DNA from: Siniperca chuatsi
Lineage: Eukaryota > Chordata > Actinopteri > Centrarchiformes > Sinipercidae
DNA: 64,000 nucleotides
Assembly (NCBI RefSeq): GCF_020085105.1
Contig: NC_058046.1
Span: forward strand, 17,260,675-17,324,674
Reading direction: 5' to 3'
Below, in pieces: positions 50,201 to 58,783 of the stretch (positions within the stretch are counted from its first letter, which is position 1; each line of letters opens with the position of its first letter). A program made the position numbers and the translations under genes. A model generated the notes under the pieces. It ran no database searches and was not told the DNA's origin. It worked only from the letters and a program-made list of their open reading frames with translations.

Positions 50201-50973
50201 TGATGACATAATTGATTGGTATTATCTCTCAAAGTTGAACTTTGCCCACAGATCTTGGTCAGTGACAAGATACATACAGTAAATTCTTGACTTTTACAGA
50301 GTTTAGATATGTTTTTATATCAGTTCGCTCAGTTACAATCTTGACATACTCATGTGGTCAGTTATAGATTTCTCAACAGCAGCAAAATCAAAAGTTAATG
50401 GGTAACCCATGAGAAAATGCCTTATGTGTAGACATGCTGATATGCTGGCTACCACCATTAAATAAATAGCCTAGATAAAGAATCCCTGTGGCGCAGTTGG
50501 GGGCACTTTGAAGGAGAAGTACAATTCAAAACGTGCCTGAGTTAAATTTACGGGGAGTGCGCAGCTCCCAAAACAACATCTACAGTCTGGCCCTGAACTT
50601 ACCAATTGTATAAATTAGCATTAACGTTAATTTAATTAAACCAGGTTGTGACCTAAAAACCTCTTTCATTGACAGTTTGTTCACTCTCGTTCTCCTCAGA
50701 CCATATTTCATTTCTATTTTGCCATATTGTCAGGGATTGCCACACCTACTGAAGGTGTCCTGTGGTTCAGTGGAGCCAGGTGCTGCTGAACCACCTGTTG
50801 CTCATCAAACATCCCTGTGATGGCACCTTACGTTAGCTTGTATTCATCATCTGTCCCTCATAACCATGCGAAGACAGGAGTTAACGCTATGATAGCTTAA
50901 AAACGGTAAGAAAAAAGTGTAACTTACTTCCATAGCGTGGCTTTTGTAAAGTTGCGGTTTCTTCATGGTACAT
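11731..50973 (-). CDS. iqgap2: Ras GTPase-activating-like protein IQGAP2 (38 coding exons)
   Basis: A cytoplasmic scaffold that links Rac/Cdc42, calmodulin and actin. I traced 38 GT-AG exons in frame, 4989 nt, 1662 aa, from ATG 50973-50971 (MYHEETATLQKPRYG, like human MPHEELPSLQRPRYG) to TAA at 11731-11733 (NKKFYGK end). High-low exon ends, 5' to 3': 50973-50928, 48594-48495, 41742-41586, 40996-40919, 39329-39253, 37310-37243, 35525-35412, 35305-35127, 31071-30984, 30716-30553, 30045-29958, 29670-29507, 29363-29203, 28679-28555, 28334-28171, 24488-24398, 23648-23481, 23330-23188, 22970-22800, 22430-22347, 22187-22116, 22013-21944, 21578-21370, 21167-21015, 20897-20734, 20515-20291, 19565-19425, 18126-18042, 17869-17637, 17026-16894, 15837-15735, 15636-15495, 14350-14263, 14142-13930, 13817-13657, 13491-13348, 12432-12324, 11844-11731. 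Domain order: CH, IQGAP repeats, WW, 4 IQ, RasGAP-related, RasGAP_C. The neighbours f2r, nested f2rl2 and sv2c point to IQGAP2, not IQGAP1. Confidence 0.95.
12434..13347 (-). other. iqgap2 intron 36
   Basis: AT-rich intron with a poly-T tract near 12871-12889. No repeat family or gene recognised. Confidence 0.6.
14470..14488. repeat. Poly(A) tract
   Basis: About 19 consecutive A residues in iqgap2 intron 32. A (CA)n run of about 25 bases at 14355-14377 overlaps the acceptor side of exon 33. Confidence 0.8.
14698..14890. repeat. Possible dispersed repeat fragment
   Basis: CAATGAAGTTTGGTGGGAAA and the surrounding 'aagctatttaagagattg' context resemble a widespread teleost repeat. An ATATATATAT run follows. 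Family and ends unknown. Confidence 0.25.
16053..16107. repeat. (TATG)n microsatellite
   Basis: About 13 perfect TATG units in iqgap2 intron 30. Confidence 0.93.
16576..16643. repeat. Compound (TTA)n(CTA)n microsatellite
   Basis: A run of TTA units (16576-16620) passes directly into CTA units (to 16643). This is one point change spread through an array. Confidence 0.93.
16894..21578 (-). CDS. iqgap2: IQGAP2 exons 23-30: RasGAP-related domain (GRD)
   Basis: Residues about 858-1305. Exon 23 has DPPLSVVRKFVHLLEQ and NLMDIKIGLLVKNRITLQ; exon 25 YLAKLIFQMPQNKSTKFMD and YNYASNQREEYLLLKLF; exon 26 IVTGNPTVIKMVVSFNRGA; exon 29 LLYYRYMNPAIVAPDGFDII. The GAP fold is clear. By family knowledge, IQGAP GRDs lack the catalytic arginine finger, so they bind active Cdc42/Rac1 and do not stimulate GTP hydrolysis. 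The sequence here agrees, with no RasGAP-type finger loop visible in exon 25. Confidence 0.92.
18127..19424 (-). other. iqgap2 intron 27
   Basis: A 1.3-kb intron in the middle of the GRD coding region. It is AT-rich with no recognised repeat or gene. Confidence 0.6.
21944..22970 (-). CDS. iqgap2: IQGAP2 exons 19-22: four IQ motifs
   Basis: Residues about 726-857 carry four IQ units spaced about 30 residues apart: LQARIRGYLVRKK, LQACWKGYKQRKMF, IQSVVKMWKAKRKY and IQAFLKANKARDDY. Units 2-4 each start at an exon boundary (…KLQ|ACW, …VVK|IQS, …EKEIVKIQ). These bind calmodulin and myosin light chains; the third and fourth units depart from the IQxxxRGxxxR consensus as in other IQGAPs. Confidence 0.92.
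23188..23330 (-). CDS. iqgap2: IQGAP2 exon 18: WW domain
   Basis: Residues about 678-725. The two signature tryptophans are W684 and W706, with a following proline at P709 and the aromatic run YDYYYN between them. Exon 17 (23481..23648) just before it holds a last IQGAP repeat (IADINRVVADGDSENTLQAL). In IQGAP1 this region has been linked to ERK binding. Confidence 0.9.
24398..35525 (-). CDS. iqgap2: IQGAP2 exons 7-16: IQGAP repeat (coiled-coil) region
   Basis: Residues about 177-622. It is made of repeated units of the form 'A.xAIxxINxAx...GDxxxTLxxLxxPxAxL', such as VIAINEAVDRGQ (exon 8), AAINTAIRLGNAVETVEELM (exon 12) and IAEINEALNSGDHQQTLAAL (exon 15). Similar 164-base exons recur (10, 12, 15), suggesting ancient internal duplication. 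In IQGAP1 and IQGAP2 this region mediates self-association and binds ERK. Exons 10-11 form an 84-codon in-frame block that human IQGAP2 appears to lack (see findings). Confidence 0.9.
25999..27600 (+). CDS. f2rl2: Protease-activated receptor 3 type GPCR, nested in iqgap2
   Basis: Two exons, 25999..26062 (MAYLVQGLLICLMAVQTIQQ, signal peptide) and 26498..27600, joined in phase 1; 1167 nt, 388 aa. The join yields LIPK|TFKGKM. Cleavage after Lys38 would expose a ligand starting TFKG; human PAR3 is cut at LPIK38|TFRGAP, the same residue number and nearly the same motif. Seven membrane segments span about 85-350. Loop 2 has the PAR hallmark VTTCHDV (about 231-237), paired with Cys155. Unlike PAR1 next door, the DRY position reads KRY (179-181) and the (N/D)PxxY position reads DPFLC (343-347). 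The cytoplasmic tail is short. In mammals PAR3 is a thrombin-binding cofactor for PAR4, or a weak signaller. Human F2RL2 likewise lies inside an IQGAP2 intron, which supports orthology. Confidence 0.92.
28000..28005 (+). terminator. Poly(A) signal for f2rl2
   Basis: AATAAA 400 bases after the f2rl2 stop and 166 bases before iqgap2 exon 15. It would end the nested transcript before it runs antisense over that exon. Confidence 0.6.
31207..33377 (-). mobile_element. L2-type LINE copy 1, 5'-truncated and frame-broken
   Basis: Read on the minus strand, it starts in the end of an endonuclease domain (SGDFNHVSVSTTLTNF at about 33320, then CPTREERTLDLLYANVKDAY). It continues through a reverse transcriptase (LHSNKAAGPDGVSPGVLK, FFDFSSAFNTIQPALLGEKL, DYKYLGGHMDNKLDW, LYFLRRLRSFNICRTMLKMF) to a 3' end GATCAATAAAGTATTTCTGA typical of teleost L2 elements. 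The reverse transcriptase is spread over at least three frames, so this is an inactive copy. It lies in the same orientation as iqgap2. Confidence 0.85.
33378..34395 (-). mobile_element. L2-type LINE copy 2, 3' fragment
   Basis: Same family and orientation as copy 1, starting exactly where copy 1 ends. Its 3' tail (TCAGAATCAGAATCAGAAATAC on the plus strand) abuts copy 1's 5' break. It encodes only the C-terminal part of the reverse transcriptase region (GVQLNATKSKELIVDLRRAK, EDYKYLGVHLDNKLDWTKN) plus the 3' UTR. A frame change follows RKASNIVG, so it is also broken. Confidence 0.83.
35526..37242 (-). other. iqgap2 intron 6
   Basis: A 1.7-kb AT-rich intron. No repeat family or gene recognised. 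Confidence 0.6.
37243..50973 (-). CDS. iqgap2: IQGAP2 exons 1-6: N-terminus and calponin-homology domain
   Basis: Residues about 1-176. Exon 2 (DDERLSAEEMDERRRQNIAYEY) leads into exon 3, with RWMEACLEENLPPTTELEEG and NGVYLGKLSNFFAPKMV. Exon 4 has HTDNTVQWLRAMESVGLPK, exon 5 FYPETTDVYDRKNMPK, and exon 6 LYKLGIAPQIQDLLGKVAF. This is a single type-3 CH domain, the F-actin-binding module of IQGAPs. The 6.75-kb intron 2 and 2.3-kb intron 1 are the longest in the gene apart from introns 8 and 15. Confidence 0.93.
37311..39252 (-). other. iqgap2 intron 5
   Basis: A 1.9-kb intron with a 30-base (TG)n run at 37711-37740. Open frames in it have no domain similarity or splice context. Confidence 0.6.
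39330..40918 (-). other. iqgap2 intron 4
   Basis: A 1.6-kb AT-rich intron; nothing recognised in it. The neighbouring intron 3 (40997-41585) is equally plain. Confidence 0.55.
43671..44003. mobile_element. Non-autonomous GCTGCAAC...ATCGTTAGT teleost element
   Basis: The left end is GAGCTGCAACAATTAGTTGATT, followed by ATTAATCACCAACTATTTTGATG. The right end is GATTAATCGATTAACTGGC followed by TGAAAATAATCGTTAGT. The central CAAGACATTTAATGACATC block and the ATTAATCGATT palindromes match a very common teleost MITE-like family. The right terminal GCAGC appears lost, and I could not see a target duplication. Confidence 0.6.
44905..44987. repeat. (TG)n microsatellite
   Basis: About 83 bases of perfect TG in iqgap2 intron 2. 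Confidence 0.96.
45870..45912 (+). repeat. Retroposon tail-like segment
   Basis: The sequence GAATTGGCGCTATATAAATA followed by AAAGTGAATTGAAT is a recurrent 3' end of teleost LINE/SINE copies. No body was recognised upstream. Confidence 0.4.
47211..47264. repeat. (TA)n(TG)n compound microsatellite
   Basis: A short TATATA run passes into about 38 bases of TG. Confidence 0.9.
48595..50927 (-). other. iqgap2 intron 1
   Basis: A 2.3-kb first intron, with a 10-base G run near 49791-49800. No gene or clear repeat was recognised. Confidence 0.6.
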
Positions 50974-52236
50974 CTTGCGTCGTTTCCTCCACTTGTGAAC
51001 TGGTCTGAACTGGAAATAACTTCAGCCTACAAGCTAATGTTTCAGCAATATGCCGCGCCTCTTGGGATATATTGATATGAATAAAATACCTGGTGTAGCT
51101 AAGTGGAAAAATGCCGAAAATGGGGCACCAGTCTTCAAAAGTTTCATGAAAGCACCAACTATCACTTGCAGCAGACAATCCCCATGGTGTGCACTGCTTT
51201 GGCGTGACTCCTGAACAAAGTGATATCTTGCCCCCGCCGCAACGCTCTGAAGTGAAATGATTGACGGGACAGGAGATGGAGATTTAGCACCTCGCACCAC
51301 CTGCTGGTCTAAAGGTGGATCATGCTGCATTCAATGCCACTGGGAAAAATGGCATTACACCATTACTTCTCAGCACGGCGGTCCCTGTAGCTGTGCTGTA
51401 ACTTTATTCTCCTGTTCTGTATTTAAGTTTATCTTATTTTTAGCTTCTATTTTATTTTATGCTTTTTAATTCTTATTTATATGTGTTTCTTTTATATCTT
51501 GTCTTAATGCCGTTTTATGTCTTAAAGCACTTTGAATTCCCTTGTTCTTGAAAGGTGATAGACTACAGATAAACTTGTCTTGCTTAATAAACCTCAATCT
51601 GAAGACCCCTGAAATAAAATACTGCCAGTTGCATATAGGCAAGTCAAGTTAATATTGTATAAAAATCTTCTTAACATCAAAGTAAACTCTCGCATGTATC
51701 AATGAACCCACAGTGTCACAGTCATTTTTTTAGTCTGTTAATAATTTCAATGCCTGAATTCATCCAGTAGGCGGCAGCATTAGTCTTAGATTATGAATGA
51801 GGTAACTGTAGGGAACACGGCCACATATGTATGTGTTTCCCTGCATGTCCTTTTCTCAATTACCTGGTATTCTGAGAGGTGTTTCTAATATTTTGTCTAC
51901 TCATTTATGTTCAGGTATACTAAATATTAGAAAAAGCGCTCAGAATTGTACAGTGCAATTCAACAGCACCACAAACTACGGCCTCCGAAAAGACCATAAT
52001 GTTCTCTATACTGTAATAGTTTCAACAAAAACTGAACATTATAACCTTCATAAAGATATGATTTATTATTTATTTTTCATTACACTGCAATACCTTTAGT
52101 TAGGTGTACCTAACAAGTTTATTTTGTATGTTTAGCTTCTGAAGCACATGTGATGTATGGAGGTTAATTTTATTCTGAGGTTTGAGATAAGGGTTGTGAA
52201 ATAAAAGCACAGCATAATTAGCTAGAGAACATAACT
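50974..52236. promoter_or_regulatory. iqgap2 5' UTR/promoter and spacer to sv2c
   Basis: Upstream of the iqgap2 start, 50974-51300 has the window's few CpG-bearing patches (GCCCCCGCCGCAACGCTC, CATAGCGTGG), as expected near a broadly active, TATA-less start. Position 51460-51600 (AAAGCACTTTGAATTCCCTT, AGATAAACTTGTCTTGC) resembles a dispersed retroposon tail. The rest is unassigned. Confidence 0.45.
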
Positions 52237-52242
52237 TTTATT
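52237..52242 (-). terminator. Candidate distal poly(A) signal for sv2c
   Basis: TTTATT on plus is AATAAA on minus. It would give an sv2c 3' UTR of about 3 kb; nearer signals are possible, so the true end is unproven. Confidence 0.4.
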
Positions 52243-55213
52243 GTATATATGTTCAAAAGCCGCATGGTCTGCAATCCCTGCCTTTCCAGTTTCTAACATT
52301 ATTCACAGGGCTTCATTTGGCAAATATTTCTTCATATATTTTCACACCTTTGAACATACAGCTCAGTCATCCTATGACTGGCAGGCCCTTCACAATAATA
52401 TACACAACTTAATTCTCCACATACATTTGATTACCTCCATAAAATGGATGAACAGAACTTACAAGAGTGATACATTCACATTTTTCCTCAACCAAAATCA
52501 GAATATTGCCATCATTTTCTGCCAGAAGAATGAACAGTCAGAACACAAAGTTGAGCACAAAAGAACAGAAGTTTTCTTACATACATGCAAGTTTGTGCAT
52601 ACACACACATACGCACACACAGAGTAGCAGGTGAATAGGGGCTTAAAGCCAAGGAAACACAGAGATGTACAACAGAGATACAGTAGATGGACTTATCGCT
52701 TGGACAAAGCAGGAGACACATGAGTTGATCCAGGACCTTATACACATATAACTCAGAAGTCCATCAATATCAGCTTTGATATGTACATTATTTACACTCA
52801 TGCATCCATACGCAGACCCACACACACATACAGTACTCTCTCTTATACACACACGCACACAAGCATAAATACAGTACATATAATAATACCCCAAATATCT
52901 CAAACATAACAGGTAATATAATTTCTCCCCAATATGACACAACAGGTAAGATCTGCCACTAATTAAGGTTTTAACACATCCAGAACCATACACTTCAATC
53001 CTTCTATTGCCACTGACAACAGTCAGCAGCGTTGGACTGAGACTGGGAAAAAGTCATCACTTTTTATATCAGTGCATTTATTCAGAATCTGTATGCCATA
53101 CTTTTCTTTCAAAAATATTGAAGTTATATGATCAAAAAATATCTGTTGCACAATAGCAGCACATTTCATTACGTATGTCCAACTGAATTGACAAAATCTG
53201 AGAAAAGGTTGGGTCCATGGAAATGGGTGCTCATGTACAGTACCACTTTGGAAGCTTATGGGTTTTTTTTGTTGAGTAGCCTTGACAGAGCCAACTGTAG
53301 TGCAAGGGCAAACTACCTCTACGCTGCAATCACAGATACCACAATACAGAGAAAAGCAGGAGGACACAGGCTGTTAGCCACAGAAAATACAATCCACAGA
53401 CACAAATTAAACAAGACTGAGAGCAACTGAATTGTTATGTTAGATATATCTAAAAGAAAGGCAAAATTTAGTATTTTAATACTTTGAAAATAGCAACATG
53501 ATCTTATTATCATTATCTTTAGCAGTATGCATTGAGATTCCAATGTTGAAAGACAAGATACATAACTATTACAAGGTAGGTCATGTTTTCAAGTGTGAGA
53601 TCATGGTGAATAAGATCTTAGATGAAAAGTCACAAGAAATGACAAATCTCAATTGTATCATCCAGTTTTGTATTTGTTTCACAACTTCAAATGTAAAAAA
53701 AGCAAACATAATTTGAGTTGAATTTTTCCCAGATGATTTAAGATACAAAGTCAAAAAAGCCAAAAAGTTTCCTTAGGAGACATTTTCATCATGGGTGGCA
53801 CCAATTAGCCTTCATAAAGAGGTGGTTGTTATTTACATTATTACTTTGTAGTCATGCATGGTAACTTACACCATTTGATCATATTATAGTTCATTGTTAT
53901 CTATAGTAACAACAGGATTTTTTTTTCCAAAGAGATGCGGTTAAGACCCTAATAAAATACTGTATTGGCCACATATTTCACATATATACACAAAAACACC
54001 ATGATTATTTTATCTATTTACTTCCTGTTCAGTTTCTGTCTGTTCCTTATAACCTTTGGACACCACATGACTATGGGCAGACTGCTCCAGTTAAGGAGAG
54101 GCACATTTTAAAAAAGGCTATTCAGTATTTTTAAAAGGAAGCAGCATGACATGTCATTATCAACATCACTGCCACAAGCGAGATCCAACACAAAGCTAAA
54201 TCAGAAGGAGAGCTCATGAGAGAGGTTTTGAACAATAACACATGGAAGGGGACCTGGAGTAACAACATTTGGATAAAATGAATAAGTCATCAAAGTCATA
54301 ACGCAGCAGAAAATAAAATTTGTAGCCTCAGATTCAACATACCATACAATTACTGGTAAAAGAAAATACAGTTTTTCAATATGCCCTTTTTGATTCTTGG
54401 TTGGATAGGTAATGCAAAGGGCTTGGTGTCCTACGTGAATTATCTACTTTGAAAAGGTTGCAGATGTCTGAGCAAATGTCATGTTGAGCAAAATGCAGTA
54501 TTGTGTCTACAGGAGGGTGCAAGTGTAGAGTGGGGGGAAAAGTGCAGGGTATATGTGAGTGTCTATTTTAAGACATGTATTTGCACATATATGTATATAT
54601 ATCTATGTGTGTTTTTTTATATATTTGTGTATGTTGACTTTGTGCACACTGTCTACAGCATGTCCTGTGTATGTGGGCAAGCCAACTGTCATACAGCTGT
54701 GTCGCGTGACCACTCTGTCTGATCATCTATTCCCTACGTTGTCACACAGCAGGTTGGCTATGCTCATTACAGCTTGTTTTTCACTTTTCTCCCCATCTGG
54801 CTTGTTTTAATAAGACCATATCAATATTAAAAGCCTTGAGCTTTAACCATGCAGTGACTCCACACAAGGCTGCAGCTGGAAGGTGCAACCAGTCACTGAA
54901 CAAAACCACCAAAAGACTCAGTACCAAAACCTATGCAAACTCTCAGCTCTGTCTGTGAAATCTCCAGACAATACATTCACAAACTGGCTGAGCTTAATAT
55001 TGACTAACAAGGAATCTTTGTATGATAAAAGTAAAACAAAGTGGGTTGCTTTCAAGCTACCTAAGATACGTTTGCGAAATGTGATTTATAGTGTTAAGAT
55101 GTGTGTATGAACCAAGCCATTTGCACTCCTTGCTCAACACTCCCTGGGCTTCCTCTCAGATCCACCCAGGTTTTATCCAGGTTTTACTTCAGCTGATGAA
55201 CGCCAAGCTGGTG
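52243..55213 (-). other. Probable sv2c 3' UTR
   Basis: About 3 kb after the sv2c stop with no gene and few repeats: short (CA)-rich patches near 52600 and 52800, and TATATATATC near 54593. The absence of transposons is what one expects of transcribed UTR. The open frames here have no domain similarity. Confidence 0.45.
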
Positions 55214-58200
55214 TTACATGAGGACATTCGCCCTCGTGTCAGGCAACCGGAGTGCAACCAGGCCTCCCCCGACGAGCACAGAAGAGGCCATGAGGATGGG
55301 GATGGCCTTTGTGATGCCAACGAGAGAACCAAAAATCAGGTTCCCTAAGACTGCTGCCAGCTTACATAGAGCATTACAGAACCCAAAGCCTGTTCCTCTG
55401 GAGAGAGACAAATCAGGGACAGGAGGAGGTAAAAGGTAGAGAAGAGAGAGAAATACGTTAAAGTTGATTAAACCGCGTCTTTGTTTTTAATGTGTATGTA
55501 TGTCCATTATATGTAAATCCATGCTATGTCCTCATCTAATCTTTGTCCCCTCACCTCCTGACAGTGGGGAATGACTCAGTCGTGACCACATCCAGGGAGT
55601 TCCAGGCAGAGATGCTCAGGCCATTGTAAAGGCACAACATGAAAATCATCATGGACTCACTGGTACCAAACCACAAGAAGAAACAGCTGATGCCTGAAAG
55701 GACCATAGAGCCACCTGAAGGACATACAAACACACACAGAGCAAGAGTGAAAGAGCAAGAGTTAGTGCCATTCATTTGACTAATGTTCAACTAAATTATG
55801 GGGGATATTCAAAATTGCCTCCCACACTCAATGATGGATGTCACATCCATAGCATGAATCATTTCAACATCCTATAGTCAATGTGAAAACCAATTATTGT
55901 TAAGTGCACACACAAACATGAACCACACTCTTACCCTCCATTCTTACCTAACATGGACAGACGTCCAATTTTGTCCATGAGAAGAGCAGACACAATGTTG
56001 CCAGGCAGAACAGCCAGAGTCCCCAGGAAGTTGATGAAGTAAACCCAGTAGGCACTGTAGTCATCATCAAACGTCATCTGGCATCCCATCTTGTTGTCGG
56101 TGAATGTGCTGTTCACCACCTCTGTGCCATCTATCAACTTGGATTCGTCAATGTCTGCCCAAATAATACAAAAAAAATCACAATTTGGCAGAAATTACAA
56201 AACATACCATCTTCGATGTGTATTTATGTCAAAGTAGGAGTTCAAGAATCCTAACGTCTCACCTGTGTTGAAGAAAAAAGCATAAATTAAAGTACAGTTA
56301 CGGAAGAAGGAGCCCACCGATGTCACATCATCAAAGTAGCAGTTGCGAAAGGTAGAGTCAATGAAGGTGACAGATTTCAGCTTCATATTGATGAATCTGA
56401 AGAAACACAGTTAGATTCTGCTTTTAATATTCTATCACACACATAATAGCTACAGTAATATCTAGATGCTAAATCTTTCCATTTGTATTGTACAAATATG
56501 GTCATGTTTAATTATAAGGACTCTGTCATTTTGTATCCACTAATCCTGCTGGTAAATTGACTTATCCTACCGGTCGTTGATGAAGAGGCCATTTTTGTGT
56601 ATCTGGTTCTCCAGGGTGAAGTTAAAAGTGAAGTCTTCAATGCGTTCATTGTTGTGGATCTTCACTTTGGAGGCATAGTCATCCGCCTGAAGGTGTTTGA
56701 TGACATCAGGGAACCAGACTGACAGGCCATAATACCTGCAACAAGAAGGATGCAGTGATAACAGGATATCAATAATCAATTGATCAGCCAAAGAATGTTG
56801 ATTTTGGACTGAGATCTGACAGAAATGTGGATAGATTCTCTCTTAAATATGCAGTCAGAAACAGACAGAGAGGCAGACAGACACAGTAGAAGAACAGGAG
56901 ACACCTGTGGTTTCTGTTTGATTTTAACAAGCGTTTTCATGGTGTTTTTTAATCTCTGGCTGCTTTCACTCCTATCTCTGCTCCCACTGAGATACCAGTG
57001 GACCAGTATATATCCACAGACTGTGATTGATTTCGAGGCCATGCAACTTCTGCACAGAAGAGAGATCAACATGACTGAAATGCAATGTGGCCGTAAGCCC
57101 AACTGCCTACTACTATTCTCTGACTGGAGAAATTACACTTGTCTGATTTTTCTACAACACAAATGACATCAGAAAGAAGCTCACCCGAATGACAGCGTGA
57201 GCCACACTATGGATAGTCGCATCATGTTTTCTCGCATAGGGTAGTTGAAGCACTTCATGAGATTCAGATAGATCTAAAGAGAGATAAGAGGCTTGTTACA
57301 CTTTATGTGATCAAAAGACAAAATTGGGGTTGGGGAAGTGGACAGAAATGAGCTTCATAATAAGAAAGAAATTGAACAGCTGGCAAAAAAAAAGCCTTCT
57401 GCTGCAATTAATGAAAAAGACAAATATTTACCCCATGTATTTCAGCCTTTATCCTAAAGAAAGCCTTGGAAACTTGGTTACCAGATTCTGACTCCATTTC
57501 TACCAGTTCATCCAGCTGTTTGGGGATCTTGATCCTGTTTACCTGGGAATGATGATTACAGTATAATACGATAGGTGTAGTCTACTGTATATTCACGCTG
57601 CATTCAACATTAATTTCTTGACGTGATTACGTAAGCAATATCATGCATCTTACTCGTATTATGGTTTTTCACTTATTTCTATTTGATTTTCTTTAGTTTC
57701 ACGCAAGATTGAAAGCACATAATAACTGTAATAAAAATCTAATCAGAATCAAAAAGATGAATGTAAACAGTGTTTACTACAGTACATGATCAAGTCAAGA
57801 AACGTGTTCACTAAGAGGCTTTCCCAAAGTGCAGCTCACGCAGCAAATAAGCCTGAGCGACACAAAACAGCTTTCAGAACCATCATAATTCATATATGAT
57901 CCTGCATGGTGAAAGCATTAAAACCTGTCCCAGCAATGGCAGAATATAAGCCTCTTTGCTTCCTTAAGCATCAGGATACCCAGCCAAGACAGCGCACAGC
58001 AGAAACAAACACTCACGGTGAAGACTTTCTCCGGTTGCCCACGTGCTCTCATGTTGGTGTCGTGGATCTGTTTGAGGATCATCCAGGCTTCATCATGCTT
58101 CCCCACCTGACAGGAGGGAAAGCGAGAGAAAAAAGAGAAGACAAGATAAATTCTTGGGATCAGCACCAGTCTCGCTTACTCAGGGACAGCAGCAGTCTCA

Positions 58201-58783
58201 CATCCACAATCGTATATACTGTACATAAATAAATTCCTTTGATTTATCCAAGATGGGCCAAAATTATAAGAGTCACGACAACGGTGACTCATTTTACTTC
58301 AAAGGGTAATTATCCTGCAGCAGCAAACCTACTGTCACAGATCTCCAGGGTTCTATTTTGCAGACACATATAAGGCCTTCTCCAAGAGTTTTGGATGACT
58401 CATACTGTTTGGTCTAATTAAACATCTGTTGGGAAATGTCCAAGCACGCTCAATTTGCCTGACGTGTTATTCTAGAGATGTCAAATGTAAAATTGATAAG
58501 TGAGGATGGTTGGTGACACTGTCACAGCACCTTCAGGCGGCATTCTTAAAGATACAACTGTAAAGATTAATGACAGATTAGAATAGTTTCAGTGCAAATA
58601 TTTCTTAAGCTGTAATAATGAACACCAAGAAAACAGAAAATATCATTACCTCAAGGTAGAACCTGGGACTTTCGGGCATGAACGTAAGTGCCACCACAGC
58701 ACACACACAGGGCAGGGCACAGACAACCACAAACACCCTCCAGCTGTGAAACTGGTATGCTGAACCCATACTGAAACTCCAAC
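55214..58783 (-). CDS. sv2c: Synaptic vesicle glycoprotein 2 (SV2C by synteny), last nine exons
   Basis: Minus-strand exons 5' to 3': 58783-58650, 58106-58017, 57542-57432, 57273-57185, 56735-56571, 56396-56263, 56154-55948, 55714-55555, 55397-55214; 1274 nt, 423 aa plus stop, all GT-AG and in phase. SV2 proteins are 12-pass, transporter-like glycoproteins of synaptic vesicles that modulate calcium-triggered release. Visible in order: WSFSMGSAYQFHSWRVF and PESPRFYLE (end of the first six-helix half); GKHDEAWMILKQIHDTNMRA (cytoplasmic loop); LSIVWLTLSFGYYGLSVWFP (TM7); the large luminal loop with pentapeptide-like repeats (VTFIDSTFRNCYFDDV, NCTL) and sequons NFT, NCT, NST; NFLGTLAVLPGNIVSALLMD (TM8); and the C-terminus LPDTRANVLM. 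The N-terminal exons are beyond the right edge. Which paralog (A, B or C) it is rests mainly on the IQGAP2 neighbour, since SV2C adjoins IQGAP2 in human. Confidence 0.88.

Noticed and set aside
50490-50530. Another A-box-like stretch (GTGGCGCAGTTGGGGGCA)
   Set aside because: No B box or acceptor stem can be drawn.
52643-53367. Minus-strand frames of 114-116 codons downstream of sv2c
   Set aside because: Within the probable 3' UTR; translations of CA-rich and AT-rich DNA with no homology.
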